Of a DNA stretch of 59,301 bases, positions 45,313 to 53,285 are shown one piece after another. The translations under genes were made by a program, and so were the position numbers. Source of the DNA: an uncultured Gammaproteobacteria bacterium (GTDB lineage: Bacteria; Pseudomonadota; Gammaproteobacteria; PS1; Pseudothioglobaceae); the NCBI GenBank assembly GCA_902509905.1, contig CABWZI010000009.1:1-59301 (forward strand), in the 5' to 3' direction. The notes beneath the pieces were generated by a model. The model saw only the letters and a list, made by a program, of their open reading frames with translations. It was not told where the DNA came from and searched no databases. The number at the start of each line of letters is the position of its first letter. Within the stretch, counting starts at the first letter, position 1.

Positions 45313-46269
45313 ATGGAAGAGCTAAAAATCATTATTCCAATGAGAATGCAAAATCAAAGATTGGATATTGTTTTGGCTAAAATGCTTCCTAATTATTCAA
45401 GATCAAAATTAACGTCCTGGATAAAATCTGGTGATGTTTTGATCAATCAAAAAAAGTTTAAACCAAAAGACAAATCTAATGGTAACGAAATAATAACTTT
45501 AAAGTATGTTCATCAGAATGATTTAAATTGGATTGCTGAAAAAATTTCATTAGACATCGTATATCAGGATGATCATATCATTGTATTAAACAAGCCCTTT
45601 GGAATGGTTACTCATCCTGGAGCTGGAAATTGGAGAGGAACTCTCGCAAATGCTCTTTTACACTATGATCAGAATTTATCTAAACTTGATAGGGCCGGCA
45701 TAGTCCATAGGCTGGATAAGAATACATCAGGTTTATTAGTAGTAGCTAAAAATTCTAAGTCGCAAAAAAATCTTGTTTGTCAGCTTCAAAAACACTCTGT
45801 AAAGCGAGAATATTCAGCTATAGTTTATGGGCATATGATTTCTGGAGGTACAGTTGATGAACCAATTGGAAGACACTCTAAAGATAGGGTTAGACAAGCG
45901 GTAATAAGAAGTGGAAAAGATGCCATTACACATTACAGGGTTGTAAATCGATATGCTAATCATACTCATGTAAAAGCCATTCTTGAAACTGGTAGAACAC
46001 ATCAAATAAGAGTGCATCTGTCTCATATTGGACATCCGTTGATCGGAGATCAAATTTATGGTGGAAGATTGAGATTTCCAAAAGGAGCACAAGATGAGTT
46101 AAAAGTTGCTTTGAAATCTTTTTCAAGGCAGGCGCTTCATTCAAAAAAATTATCATTAATACATCCTGAAACCGGTAAAAAAATGACATGGAAAATTGAG
46201 CTTCCAGAGGATATGATTAATCTTTTAAATGTTTTAAGAGAATTTGATACAGCTATAGATCAAGAATAG
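45313..46269 (+). CDS. rluD: 23S rRNA pseudouridine synthase, RluD type
   Basis: 318 residues. An N-terminal S4 RNA-binding domain (residues 15-60: RLDIVLAKMLPNYSRSKLTS) is followed by the RluA-family core with catalytic Asp135 in HRLDKNTSGLLV and the later HQIRVHLSHIGHPLIGD. It makes pseudouridines 1911, 1915 and 1917 in helix 69 of 23S rRNA, and RlmH (also in this window) methylates one of these. pgeF follows 2 bases later, the classic rluD-yfiH order. Confidence 0.93.
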   Translation: MEELKIIIPMRMQNQRLDIVLAKMLPNYSRSKLTSWIKSGDVLINQKKFKPKDKSNGNEIITLKYVHQNDLNWIAEKISLDIVYQDDHIIVLNKPFGMVTHPGAGNWRGTLANALLHYDQNLSKLDRAGIVHRLDKNTSGLLVVAKNSKSQKNLVCQLQKHSVKREYSAIVYGHMISGGTVDEPIGRHSKDRVRQAVIRSGKDAITHYRVVNRYANHTHVKAILETGRTHQIRVHLSHIGHPLIGDQIYGGRLRFPKGAQDELKVALKSFSRQALHSKKLSLIHPETGKKMTWKIELPEDMINLLNVLREFDTAIDQE

Positions 46270-46271
46270 AA

Positions 46272-46988
46272 GTGAACCACTTTCCATCCAATGTAAAATT
46301 TTTTTCAACTCCAAGAATTATTGAGGGTGGTAGAAGTTCATATAACTTTACAAATTTTAATTTAGCCCTTCATGTGAATGATACTAAAGACAATGTTTTA
46401 GAAAATAGAAAGACTCTTAGAAAAATTTTTCAGTTACCATCTGAGCCTAAATGGATAAACCAAACTCACTCATCTAATTGCATAGATGCTGAGTTAGTAA
46501 ATAAAATTATTGATGCTGATGCAAGTTATACAACTAAAGTTGGTATTGTTTGTGGAATTATGACTGCAGACTGCTTGCCAGTATTTGTTAGCAGAAAAGA
46601 TGGGACAATGGTAGGCCTTGCTCATGCAGGCTGGAGAGGTTTAATTTCTGGAGTTATAGAAAACCTTATTAACTCGTTTCATTCAAATGGCGAAGATTTA
46701 GTAGTTCATTTTGGCCCAGCAATCTCAGAAAACTTCTTTGAAGTTGGTGATGAAATCATGAAGCTCTATTTATCTAAAAATACTAACTTTGAGGATTCTT
46801 TTACAGTCAAAAATAATAGAATTTATCTTAATTTATATCAAGCAGCTAAAGTAATTCTTGAAGAATTTCAGATAGAATCAATTTCTGGTGGAGATAGGTG
46901 TACTTTTCAAGAGTCAAATGAGTTTTTTTCTTATCGAAGAGATGGAGTCAACTCAGGTAGGATGGCTCATCTTATTTGGATGACATAG
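46272..46988 (+). CDS. pgeF: Peptidoglycan editing factor / purine nucleoside phosphorylase-like (YfiH)
   Basis: 238 residues from a GTG start 2 bases after rluD. The multicopper-oxidase-fold metal site is complete: His66 in INQTHSSNC, Cys101 in TADCLPV and His118 in LAHAGWRG. The family was once called laccase domain DUF152; members act on purine nucleosides and on wrongly formed peptidoglycan precursors. The rluD-pgeF pair is common in proteobacteria. It is convergent with the S24-like gene, 2 bases away. Confidence 0.92.
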   Translation: MNHFPSNVKFFSTPRIIEGGRSSYNFTNFNLALHVNDTKDNVLENRKTLRKIFQLPSEPKWINQTHSSNCIDAELVNKIIDADASYTTKVGIVCGIMTADCLPVFVSRKDGTMVGLAHAGWRGLISGVIENLINSFHSNGEDLVVHFGPAISENFFEVGDEIMKLYLSKNTNFEDSFTVKNNRIYLNLYQAAKVILEEFQIESISGGDRCTFQESNEFFSYRRDGVNSGRMAHLIWMT

Positions 46989-46990
46989 AG

Positions 46991-47401
46991 CTAGATTGAT
47001 TTTTTTATTTTCTCTTTGCCTATCAAGGTAAATTCAATTTCTCCAGTAAATTTATTGGGGAGGTAATAATGAAGTGCCTTGTGTTTTCTTTGTTTTTGCT
47101 GGGTAATACATCCACGAACTTCAAAGTTTTGATTTAGTTCAATTTCAGCATAGGAAGAGTTTATACATCTTAAAAATCTCCTTCCATTTTCTTCAAAATA
47201 TTGACGAAAATAAAGTTCATGATTGAAGTCAATAATTACATAAGCCTTATGATGAAGTGGTATAGATGGATCAATAATGATAATACAATTTTCACTAAAT
47301 TCTGGTGACATCAGATCACCAATATTTTGAAGTGCATAAGGCTCAGAGTTTGTTGAGCAGTTACTCTGAAATAATGCTTTTGGATTGTCTAATGTTGACA
47401 T
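46991..47401 (-). CDS. LexA/S24-fold protein lacking the catalytic Ser-Lys pair
   Basis: 136 residues. The order and spacing follow the S24 peptidase domain: YALQNIGDLMSPEF, then IIIIDPSIPLHHKAYVIID, then YFRQYFEENGRRFLRCIN. In active members the first motif reads GDSM with the nucleophile Ser; here it is Leu30 (GDLM). The general-base Lys position appears to be Arg66. There is no DNA-binding N-terminal domain. It is probably a non-cleaving sensor or binding domain. It overlaps the end of mutM by 13 bases. Confidence 0.72.
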   Translation of the reverse strand: MSTLDNPKALFQSNCSTNSEPYALQNIGDLMSPEFSENCIIIIDPSIPLHHKAYVIIDFNHELYFRQYFEENGRRFLRCINSSYAEIELNQNFEVRGCITQQKQRKHKALHYYLPNKFTGEIEFTLIGKEKIKKSI

Positions 47402-48201
47402 TTTGCACAGAAATAGGTGGCGCGTTGATTTTGTATAATTCTTTTAATTTTACCACTGCATCTGATACATGGCATGTTTTCCCTGCCGTAAACATTAAGT
47501 ACCTGCGAAAAATATCCAGGATTTCCATCTACATTTGAAAAATCATTTAAGGTGGTGCCTCCATTGTTAATCGCATCGGTTAAAACATTTTTTATTGAAG
47601 CTGTTAAAATTTTATAGCGCTTCTTCGAGGTTTTTCCAGCTTCTCTTTTTGGAGATATTCCAGCCAGAAAGAGGCTCTCAGAAGCATATATATTTCCAAC
47701 TCCAACTACAACATTGCTGTCCATAATAAATGACTTGATGTTTCTCGATTTTCCATTAGATGCGCAATATAGTGAATCATTGTCAAACTCATAGCTCAAT
47801 GGCTCTGGACCAAGGCTTTTTAATATGGAAAGAGTTTCGTTATCCTTTTGCCAAAGTACTGATCCAAACCTTCTTGGATCATGAAATCTTAAACTTGTAC
47901 CATTATCTAATTTTAATTCAAAGTGTTCATGCTTTTTTAACGGCATAGAAGAGTTAACAACACTGATTGAGCCTGACATGCCAAGATGCATGACTAATTG
48001 CCCATTTTTAAAGTGGAGCAGTAAATACTTTGCCCGCCTTGAGATTTTTTTTATGAATTGATTCTTAAGAATACTTTTAAGTTGAGGAGGTATCTCCCAT
48101 CGGAGTTTATTTTTATAAATATGAACCGATAATATTTTCTTATTAGTAATTAGTGGTTCTAAACCTTTTCGAGTAGTCTCAACTTCAGGTAACTCAGGCA
48201 T
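47389..48201 (-). CDS. mutM: Formamidopyrimidine-DNA glycosylase
   Basis: 270 residues. The catalytic N-terminus PELPEVETTRKGL (Pro1 after Met removal, Glu2), GNIYASESL of the helix-two-turn-helix, and a C-terminal zinc finger CIRC-x16-CAKC are all present. It removes 8-oxoguanine and ring-opened purines. It lies between the acyl-ACP synthetase gene (8 bases upstream) and the degenerate S24-like gene (13-base overlap). Confidence 0.96.
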   Translation of the reverse strand: MPELPEVETTRKGLEPLITNKKILSVHIYKNKLRWEIPPQLKSILKNQFIKKISRRAKYLLLHFKNGQLVMHLGMSGSISVVNSSMPLKKHEHFELKLDNGTSLRFHDPRRFGSVLWQKDNETLSILKSLGPEPLSYEFDNDSLYCASNGKSRNIKSFIMDSNVVVGVGNIYASESLFLAGISPKREAGKTSKKRYKILTASIKNVLTDAINNGGTTLNDFSNVDGNPGYFSQVLNVYGRENMPCIRCSGKIKRIIQNQRATYFCAKCQH

Positions 48202-48209
48202 TCATCTAA

Positions 48210-49868
48210 TTATTGATCATTAACTAACGCAATTTTTTTAGTAGCACCAAAGTCTGTTTTGCCACTTCCAAGTTTAGGTATCTCATCTACAACAAGTACA
48301 GAAGATGGATGATAAAGAGGGTTAATTTTGGCTTCAGAAAGTATTTTAGTAAGCTCACTTTTCTCGATATTGTTAGTTGAGAGAAGAACAATTTTTTCAC
48401 CCTTGCGTTGGTCAGGTAGGCAAGTTGCTGCAATCTCTAAATCTTTATCATTAAGGGCATCTAATATTTCTTCTTCAACAGTTGTAAGGCTTATCATCTC
48501 ACCACCAATTTTTGCAAACCTTGAGTACCTGTCAACAATTGTTAAAAATCCATCATTATCTAAATGGCCCTTATCCCCTGTGCGATACCATCTAAAGCCA
48601 TCAATAAGTTCTATAACTTCGGCAGTTTTATCTGGCATCTTAAGATAACCTTTCATTATTTGCGGGCCTCCAATTAAAATCAATCCATCGTCTCCATTAG
48701 GAATAGACTCCAAAGAGTCAGGATCTACTATTCTGAATTCTGTTCCACTAAAAGCCTTACCAACGGTTCCTGGTCTATTTCTAAGTTTAAATGGAGAATC
48801 AATATCTGGTAAGTTTACAGATGCACCAGGAGAAGTTTCTGTTGTACCATAGCCCTCATAAACTGGCATGTTAAATTTTTTTTCAAAACCATCCCTAACT
48901 TCAGATCTTAATTTTTCTGCACCAGCTACAACAAGCCTTAATGATTGCATGGATTCTACGCTTACCTTCTTGTTTATAGTATACATTCTAAGAAAAGTTG
49001 GAGTTCCAACTAGTATCGTTCCCGAATATTTTTTGATTCCAGACGCAATAGTAACTACATCTTTTGGATCGGCATGACAAACAATAGGGATCCCTTCTGA
49101 AAGAGGCATTAATGTTGTAATAGCAAAGCCAAAAGCATGGAAAGTTGGAAGCGTTGACATAATGACATCACTCTCGACGGCACCCAGTTCAATAGCCGCT
49201 TGTTTAGCATTCACAGCAATATTACCATGAGATAGTTCAACTCCTTTTGGAGAGCCTTCACTTCCACTAGAAAATAAAATGGCAGCCGTATCACTCATTG
49301 ATACTTCTTTAAAGTAGGTCCTTCTAATTATATTTACAGGGTATAAGATTGCTTTCAGAAGAGTTCCAATTCTAGAAAATGCTGATATTTCTTCACGTAT
49401 GTCTTCAAGCATGAGAAGTTTAGAATTAGGAAAGAATGATTCTAAATCCATACCTCTCTCTAACATCTTGTCTAAAAATTTACGAGAAGTATAAATATGC
49501 TTAACTTCTGCCTGCTCAGCGGCAGATTGAAGCGCCTTTTTTCCAGCGGTAAAATTTAGGTTAACAATAGTTTTTCCAAGAGATAAGATAGCAATCGAGG
49601 CAATTGCGCCACCACCACTACTTGGAAGGAGAAGACCAACATTCTGTTCAGGGCTATACTCTGCAATTTTTTTTGAGAACAGTAAAACTCCTGTTAAAAA
49701 TCTTTTATGTGGGATTTCCACACCCTCAATGTCAGCAACTGCGAAAGCAGTTTTAGATTTTTTTGCATTTTTAAGCCAAGAAACATGAATGGGGTCCAAG
49801 CTTGAGGGATAGTTTTGCCATTCGGCAAATGAAGAGGGATGATTTAGCATATTTGAATTAACCTCCAA
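48210..49868 (-). CDS. Acyl-ACP synthetase, Aas-like AMP-forming enzyme
   Basis: 552 residues of the ANL superfamily. The P-loop LFSSGSEGSPKGVELSH has the SEGSPKG form typical of Aas; further motifs are YGTTETSPG, WYRTGDKGHLD and a C-terminal PKLGSGKTD with the adenylation Lys. E. coli Aas fuses an acyltransferase to this domain; here only the synthetase is present. It probably reactivates fatty acids to acyl-ACP for phospholipid repair. The gene overlaps the upstream chalcone-isomerase-like gene by 11 bases. Confidence 0.85.
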   Translation of the reverse strand: MEVNSNMLNHPSSFAEWQNYPSSLDPIHVSWLKNAKKSKTAFAVADIEGVEIPHKRFLTGVLLFSKKIAEYSPEQNVGLLLPSSGGGAIASIAILSLGKTIVNLNFTAGKKALQSAAEQAEVKHIYTSRKFLDKMLERGMDLESFFPNSKLLMLEDIREEISAFSRIGTLLKAILYPVNIIRRTYFKEVSMSDTAAILFSSGSEGSPKGVELSHGNIAVNAKQAAIELGAVESDVIMSTLPTFHAFGFAITTLMPLSEGIPIVCHADPKDVVTIASGIKKYSGTILVGTPTFLRMYTINKKVSVESMQSLRLVVAGAEKLRSEVRDGFEKKFNMPVYEGYGTTETSPGASVNLPDIDSPFKLRNRPGTVGKAFSGTEFRIVDPDSLESIPNGDDGLILIGGPQIMKGYLKMPDKTAEVIELIDGFRWYRTGDKGHLDNDGFLTIVDRYSRFAKIGGEMISLTTVEEEILDALNDKDLEIAATCLPDQRKGEKIVLLSTNNIEKSELTKILSEAKINPLYHPSSVLVVDEIPKLGSGKTDFGATKKIALVNDQ

Positions 49869-50421
49869 GCATTGCTTTTTTTAAGTTTTTTTGAATTGGA
49901 TTATTTGAGAGAAAAATCCCAAAGAAAGCTTTCTTAAAATCAAGCCCTGGAATTATTTCAACAAGTACATTGTTTTTTAATACATGTGTTCCAATTTCTG
50001 GGATATATATAAACTCATAAAAGTCACCTGAGTTAACAGCGCTATTAAATGAAGATGATAATTGCTTTATTTCATCTGATATATGACTAGTGTTATTATT
50101 CGTTGACTTTTCTAGACCATCATTCAAGGCTTTCTTCATGGCATCAGCGGTTACCATTTCTGATGTAACATCAATCCGAAGAGCCATAGAAGTATTACTA
50201 TTGATTATTTCTTCAGCGTCTGAGCTTTTGGTTTCAAGATATAAACTGCCCTCATAGACCTTCATGAAGAAAACAACTCTAGTTCCTTTTCCGTTAAGTA
50301 TTAAGGTTTTTCCTTCAAATTCAATGTCTTTAGGGGAATCACTTAAGCTAACAGTTGAAAATGAAAAAATTCCAATAGTAATAAATAAATAGATAACCAG
50401 CTTCTTGCAATTTATTAACAT
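49858..50421 (-). CDS. Chalcone-isomerase-like exported protein
   Basis: 187 residues from the ATG at 50421. A longer reading would need a TTG at 50439; the ATG is preferred because a signal peptide (LVIYLFITIGIFSFSTVSLS) follows and GAGGG lies just upstream. The mature part has the chalcone-isomerase-like pattern: LILNGKGTRVVFFMKVYEGSLYL cut by one turn, DAMKKALNDGLEKS, and LDFKKAFFGIFLSNNPI near the end. Bacterial members have no known flavonoid role; related eukaryotic folds bind fatty acids. Coupling to an acyl-ACP synthetase gene fits a lipid-related periplasmic function. Confidence 0.8.
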   Translation of the reverse strand: MLINCKKLVIYLFITIGIFSFSTVSLSDSPKDIEFEGKTLILNGKGTRVVFFMKVYEGSLYLETKSSDAEEIINSNTSMALRIDVTSEMVTADAMKKALNDGLEKSTNNNTSHISDEIKQLSSSFNSAVNSGDFYEFIYIPEIGTHVLKNNVLVEIIPGLDFKKAFFGIFLSNNPIQKNLKKAMLGG

Positions 50422-50549
50422 TTTTTTCAATACCCTCAAACATGAACAATAAAACTCTCAATTATAAATATAAATATTAATCATAAAAAAACAATTAAAT
50501 GAATCCGAACTATTTATAATTAATCACTTTAAACTAAATAATAATTATT

Positions 50550-51149
50550 ATGAACCCATTAACATCAGTTAGAGGAACAATAATCAGTGGTTTTGTTCTT
50601 GCGATTTTAGTTGCAATTTTTTTATCTCCTGAAAATTCTTCTTTGATTACTAGAAATCTCAGTATTTGGCTTCATGTACTATTTGGAGTAACTTGGATTG
50701 GACTTTTATATTATTTTAATTTTGTTCAAGTTCCAGCTTTAGCAGATGCATTGGCTGATGAGGGTGGACCTGGTCCAGCTGCAATTGGCAAATATGTTGC
50801 GCCAAGAGCTCTTTTATGGTTTCGCATGGCTGCGGCAGCGACTTGGTTAACAGGCGCATGGGCGTTGTCTATATCTCCTCAGTATGGTTTTGTCGATACT
50901 TTTATATTTCAAGCTCCAGCTGGCGCAATGATGAGTTTGGGTGCTTGGATGGGAACAATTATGCTATTTAATGTATGGGTTCTTATTTGGCCTAACCAGA
51001 AAAAAGTTCTTGGTATGGTAGAAGCAAGTGCTGATGAAATTGCAAAAGCCAAATTTACTGCGGCTATGGCCTCAAGAACTAACGTTGTGTTATCTGTTCC
51101 AATGCTTCTCTGCATGATAGGCGCAGGACATGGTGGGTACCTTTTTTAA
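50550..51149 (+). CDS. PuuD-like integral membrane protein (urate-hydroxylase N-terminal domain family)
   Basis: 199 residues with about five membrane segments (IISGFVLAILVAIFLS, LSIWLHVLFGVTWIGLLYYF, LLWFRMAAAATWLTGAWAL, MMSLGAWMGTIMLFNVWVLI, VLSVPMLLCMI). HVLFGVTWIGLLY and the NVWVLIWPNQKK stretch resemble the membrane part of PuuD. The cytochrome c domain that follows in true urate hydroxylase is absent and no purine-catabolism genes are near, so urate oxidation is doubtful. Conserved His residues could bind haem. Divergent from the chalcone-isomerase-like gene and followed by a strong terminator. Confidence 0.7.
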   Translation: MNPLTSVRGTIISGFVLAILVAIFLSPENSSLITRNLSIWLHVLFGVTWIGLLYYFNFVQVPALADALADEGGPGPAAIGKYVAPRALLWFRMAAAATWLTGAWALSISPQYGFVDTFIFQAPAGAMMSLGAWMGTIMLFNVWVLIWPNQKKVLGMVEASADEIAKAKFTAAMASRTNVVLSVPMLLCMIGAGHGGYLF

Positions 51150-51165
51150 AACGATTTAAAACTAT

Positions 51166-51193
51166 AAAAAACCGGGCAATGCCCGGTTTTTTT
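51166..51193 (+). terminator. Rho-independent terminator after the PuuD-like gene
   Basis: CCGGGC and GCCCGG pair around a three-base AAT loop, flanked by A-run and T-run that extend the stem, ending in seven T. Its A/T flanks make it usable on both strands. Confidence 0.92.
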
Positions 51194-51391
51194 ATACAAT
51201 TCTCATATTTGCAACAAAAAGCCTTAATTTGCTATTGGATTATTAACAAAAATAGATAGTATTTAAGAAAATTTAATTTTTATTATCATTTAAGTTACAA
51301 AGTAAACACAGTTCAAAGCTTTATTTCCAGTTGGAATTTATGTGTTATGTTGAAAAAAAACAACTATTTGTCTTATTTTTTCAAATACTTG

Positions 51392-51420
51392 TTGACATTA
51401 GCATTAAACATAGTTATTAT
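51392..51420 (+). promoter_or_regulatory. Consensus sigma-70 promoter of the porin-like gene
   Basis: A perfect TTGACA (51392-51397), 17-base spacer and TATTAT (51415-51420). This is the best -35/-10 match in the window. The stretch before it (51194-51391) is AT-rich with no gene that I can see. Expected start of transcription near 51427 leaves a leader of about 70 bases. Confidence 0.85.
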
Positions 51421-51429
51421 TATCATATT

Positions 51430-51471
51430 GTTATTTGAAAAGATAACAAAAGGGTGTTGGAATTTCCAACA
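51430..51471 (+). promoter_or_regulatory. Structured 5' leader with two hairpins
   Basis: GTTAT and ATAAC (51430-51447) form a small hairpin. Then TGTTGGAA, one T, and TTCCAACA (51455-51471) form a perfect 8-base inverted repeat ending 16 bases before the ribosome site GGAG (51488-51491). Such leaders often stabilise abundant outer-membrane protein mRNAs or receive a small RNA; which applies here is unknown. Confidence 0.65.
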
Positions 51472-51497
51472 ATTAAATATTCTAAATGGAGAATAAA

Positions 51498-52337
51498 ATG
51501 AAAAAATTAATCGCACTATTCGCGACTACAGCTGTAGCTTCAACTTCTGCTATGGGTGCAATCGCTTTAAGTGGAACAGCTTCAGTATCATATGATGATA
51601 ATGGATCGTCTCCTTCTTCTACTTCTTACGATGCTGACATTGCATTAGTAGGTACAGCAGGAGGAACTACCTTCACTTACGGTATGGATATTGACCGTAC
51701 TAATCCAGCTACAACTAGCGCAGTTCTAGCTACAACAATTGGTCCAGTTACTATTTCAGCAGATATGTTTGATGAAGCTTCGGCTGATACAACTGCTTCT
51801 GGTGGTCAGCAATATGAATCAGTTGATACAGGTGTAACTGTAAGCCTTGACGCTCCTGTTGGTGATGCTACTATTGGTCTAGATAATTCAGGTAACGTAT
51901 CAGTATCTGGTACTTGGTCTGGTGTTACTATTTCACATACAATCAAAAACGGTGCTGACACGACTACTGGTTCTGCATCAATTGCAGGTATGGATATCAG
52001 CGTAACTAATGACGCTGGAACATCTTCATGGTCAATTGGTACTACTGTTAGTGGCGTAGCTCTAACTCTAGACAGTGACAATGATATTACTGCAGCATTT
52101 GGTGTTGCTGGTAACACTATGACAGTTAGCCACGTTTCTGCGGTTGCTTCTGCAGCAGCTAAAGCTGGTACTGCTTCAGGTACTGGAACTAACGGTTATG
52201 GTAAGATGTCAGTTACATCTGCTAAAGCTTACTCTACAGTTGCAATCTCACGTGATCTAACTTCAGGTGCTGCATTGTCTGCTACGTATAGCTCAAAAGA
52301 TGATTCACTTACACTTAAGGCTTCTGTTGCATTCTAA
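51498..52337 (+). CDS. Porin-like outer-membrane beta-barrel protein
   Basis: 279 residues from the ATG at 51498. The in-frame ATG at 51486 is rejected because it overlaps the ribosome site GGAG and would put a charged segment ahead of the signal peptide MKKLIALFATTAVASTSAMGA. The mature protein is Thr, Ser, Ala and Gly rich with alternating polar/hydrophobic strands (VTISADMFDE, VTVSLDAPVGDATIGLD) and ends in SLTLKASVAF; a terminal Phe is the classic outer-membrane barrel sorting signal. It has almost no Lys or Arg and no Cys in the mature part. Strong promoter, structured leader and terminator point to high expression. Substrate unknown. Confidence 0.82.
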   Translation: MKKLIALFATTAVASTSAMGAIALSGTASVSYDDNGSSPSSTSYDADIALVGTAGGTTFTYGMDIDRTNPATTSAVLATTIGPVTISADMFDEASADTTASGGQQYESVDTGVTVSLDAPVGDATIGLDNSGNVSVSGTWSGVTISHTIKNGADTTTGSASIAGMDISVTNDAGTSSWSIGTTVSGVALTLDSDNDITAAFGVAGNTMTVSHVSAVASAAAKAGTASGTGTNGYGKMSVTSAKAYSTVAISRDLTSGAALSATYSSKDDSLTLKASVAF

Positions 52338-52382
52338 ATTTTTTTGGAATCAATGGTTGACTTAGAGATAAGTTAATCTTTT

Positions 52383-52412
52383 AAAACCCAAGGCTTGCCT
52401 TGGGTTTTTTTT
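52383..52412 (+). terminator. Rho-independent terminator after the porin-like gene
   Basis: AAAACCCAAGGC and GCCTTGGGTTTT form a 12-base stem with a TT loop and a T tail. Confidence 0.93.
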
Positions 52413-52457
52413 GTCTATTTATTAAATGAAATAAAATTGAATTAAAATACAAGGGTT

Positions 52458-53285
52458 ATGAAAATTTTCTTAAACAATCGGGCTTTATTTAGAATATCAG
52501 GACTCGATTCTGAAGTGTTTCTTCAAAATCAGTTAAGTAATGATATTACTAAGCTTGGAGCTAATAGAATTCAATTAAATGCTTATTGTCAGCATCAAGG
52601 AAAAATAATAGCCTTATTTTGGTTAATGCGATTTAATGATAGCTTTTTGTTGTCATTTCCTGCTGATCTCACTGAAAAAATTAAATCGAGACTTCAAATG
52701 TTTATTCTTATGTCTGATGTAAAAATTGAGGATATTTCTAAGCAATATTTCCAGATAGGTCTAATTAATGAAAAGCATTCTAATGCGTACTCAATAAATG
52801 AAAATTTGTCTTTATTGATTAAATCTAATAGTGAGATGATTAAAAAAGAAAAGTCTTCTCTGTTCGAATGGACAAAAGCGTGTATTGACTTTCAAATTCC
52901 TGAAGTATTTTTAAGTTCAAGTGAAAAGTTTGTGCCTCAAATGCTTAATTTAGATATAAATGAAATTGGAGTTAACTTTTCAAAAGGCTGTTATCCAGGA
53001 CAAGAAGTTGTTGCTAGACTCCACTATCTGGGCAAAGCAAAGAGAAGATTATTTACTTTTAAATCTAATTGTGAAATACAACTTGGTGATAGTCTTTACT
53101 GCGCATCCTCTTCAGCAGCAAAAGCAAGAGGTAGTCGCTATAAAGGAAGCGGAATTGTCGTAAATAATGTAGAATATAAATCGTTTTTTTACTGTCTTGC
53201 AACCCTTGATATCGATTTGCTGGACAGTAAAATTACTCTTAACAATGAACTCGGACCAACACTGGAAAAAATAAACAATGAATAA
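52458..53285 (+). CDS. ygfZ: Folate-binding Fe-S maturation protein YgfZ
   Basis: 275 residues of the GcvT-like fold with the YgfZ signature KGCYPGQEVVARLHYLG near residue 176. It supports assembly or repair of [4Fe-4S] enzymes such as MiaB through a folate-dependent step. Two ferredoxin-type and several radical or Fe-S enzymes in the same genome would be clients (inference). It overlaps nhaD by 8 bases. Confidence 0.92.
   Translation: MKIFLNNRALFRISGLDSEVFLQNQLSNDITKLGANRIQLNAYCQHQGKIIALFWLMRFNDSFLLSFPADLTEKIKSRLQMFILMSDVKIEDISKQYFQIGLINEKHSNAYSINENLSLLIKSNSEMIKKEKSSLFEWTKACIDFQIPEVFLSSSEKFVPQMLNLDINEIGVNFSKGCYPGQEVVARLHYLGKAKRRLFTFKSNCEIQLGDSLYCASSSAAKARGSRYKGSGIVVNNVEYKSFFYCLATLDIDLLDSKITLNNELGPTLEKINNE

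Noticed and set aside
46991-47401. Phage repressor marking a prophage edge
   Set aside because: It has no helix-turn-helix, overlaps mutM, and no phage or integrase genes lie nearby.
51806-52117. 103-residue frame antisense to the porin-like gene
   Set aside because: It mirrors the repetitive Thr/Ser/Val codons of the barrel gene and has no start signal.
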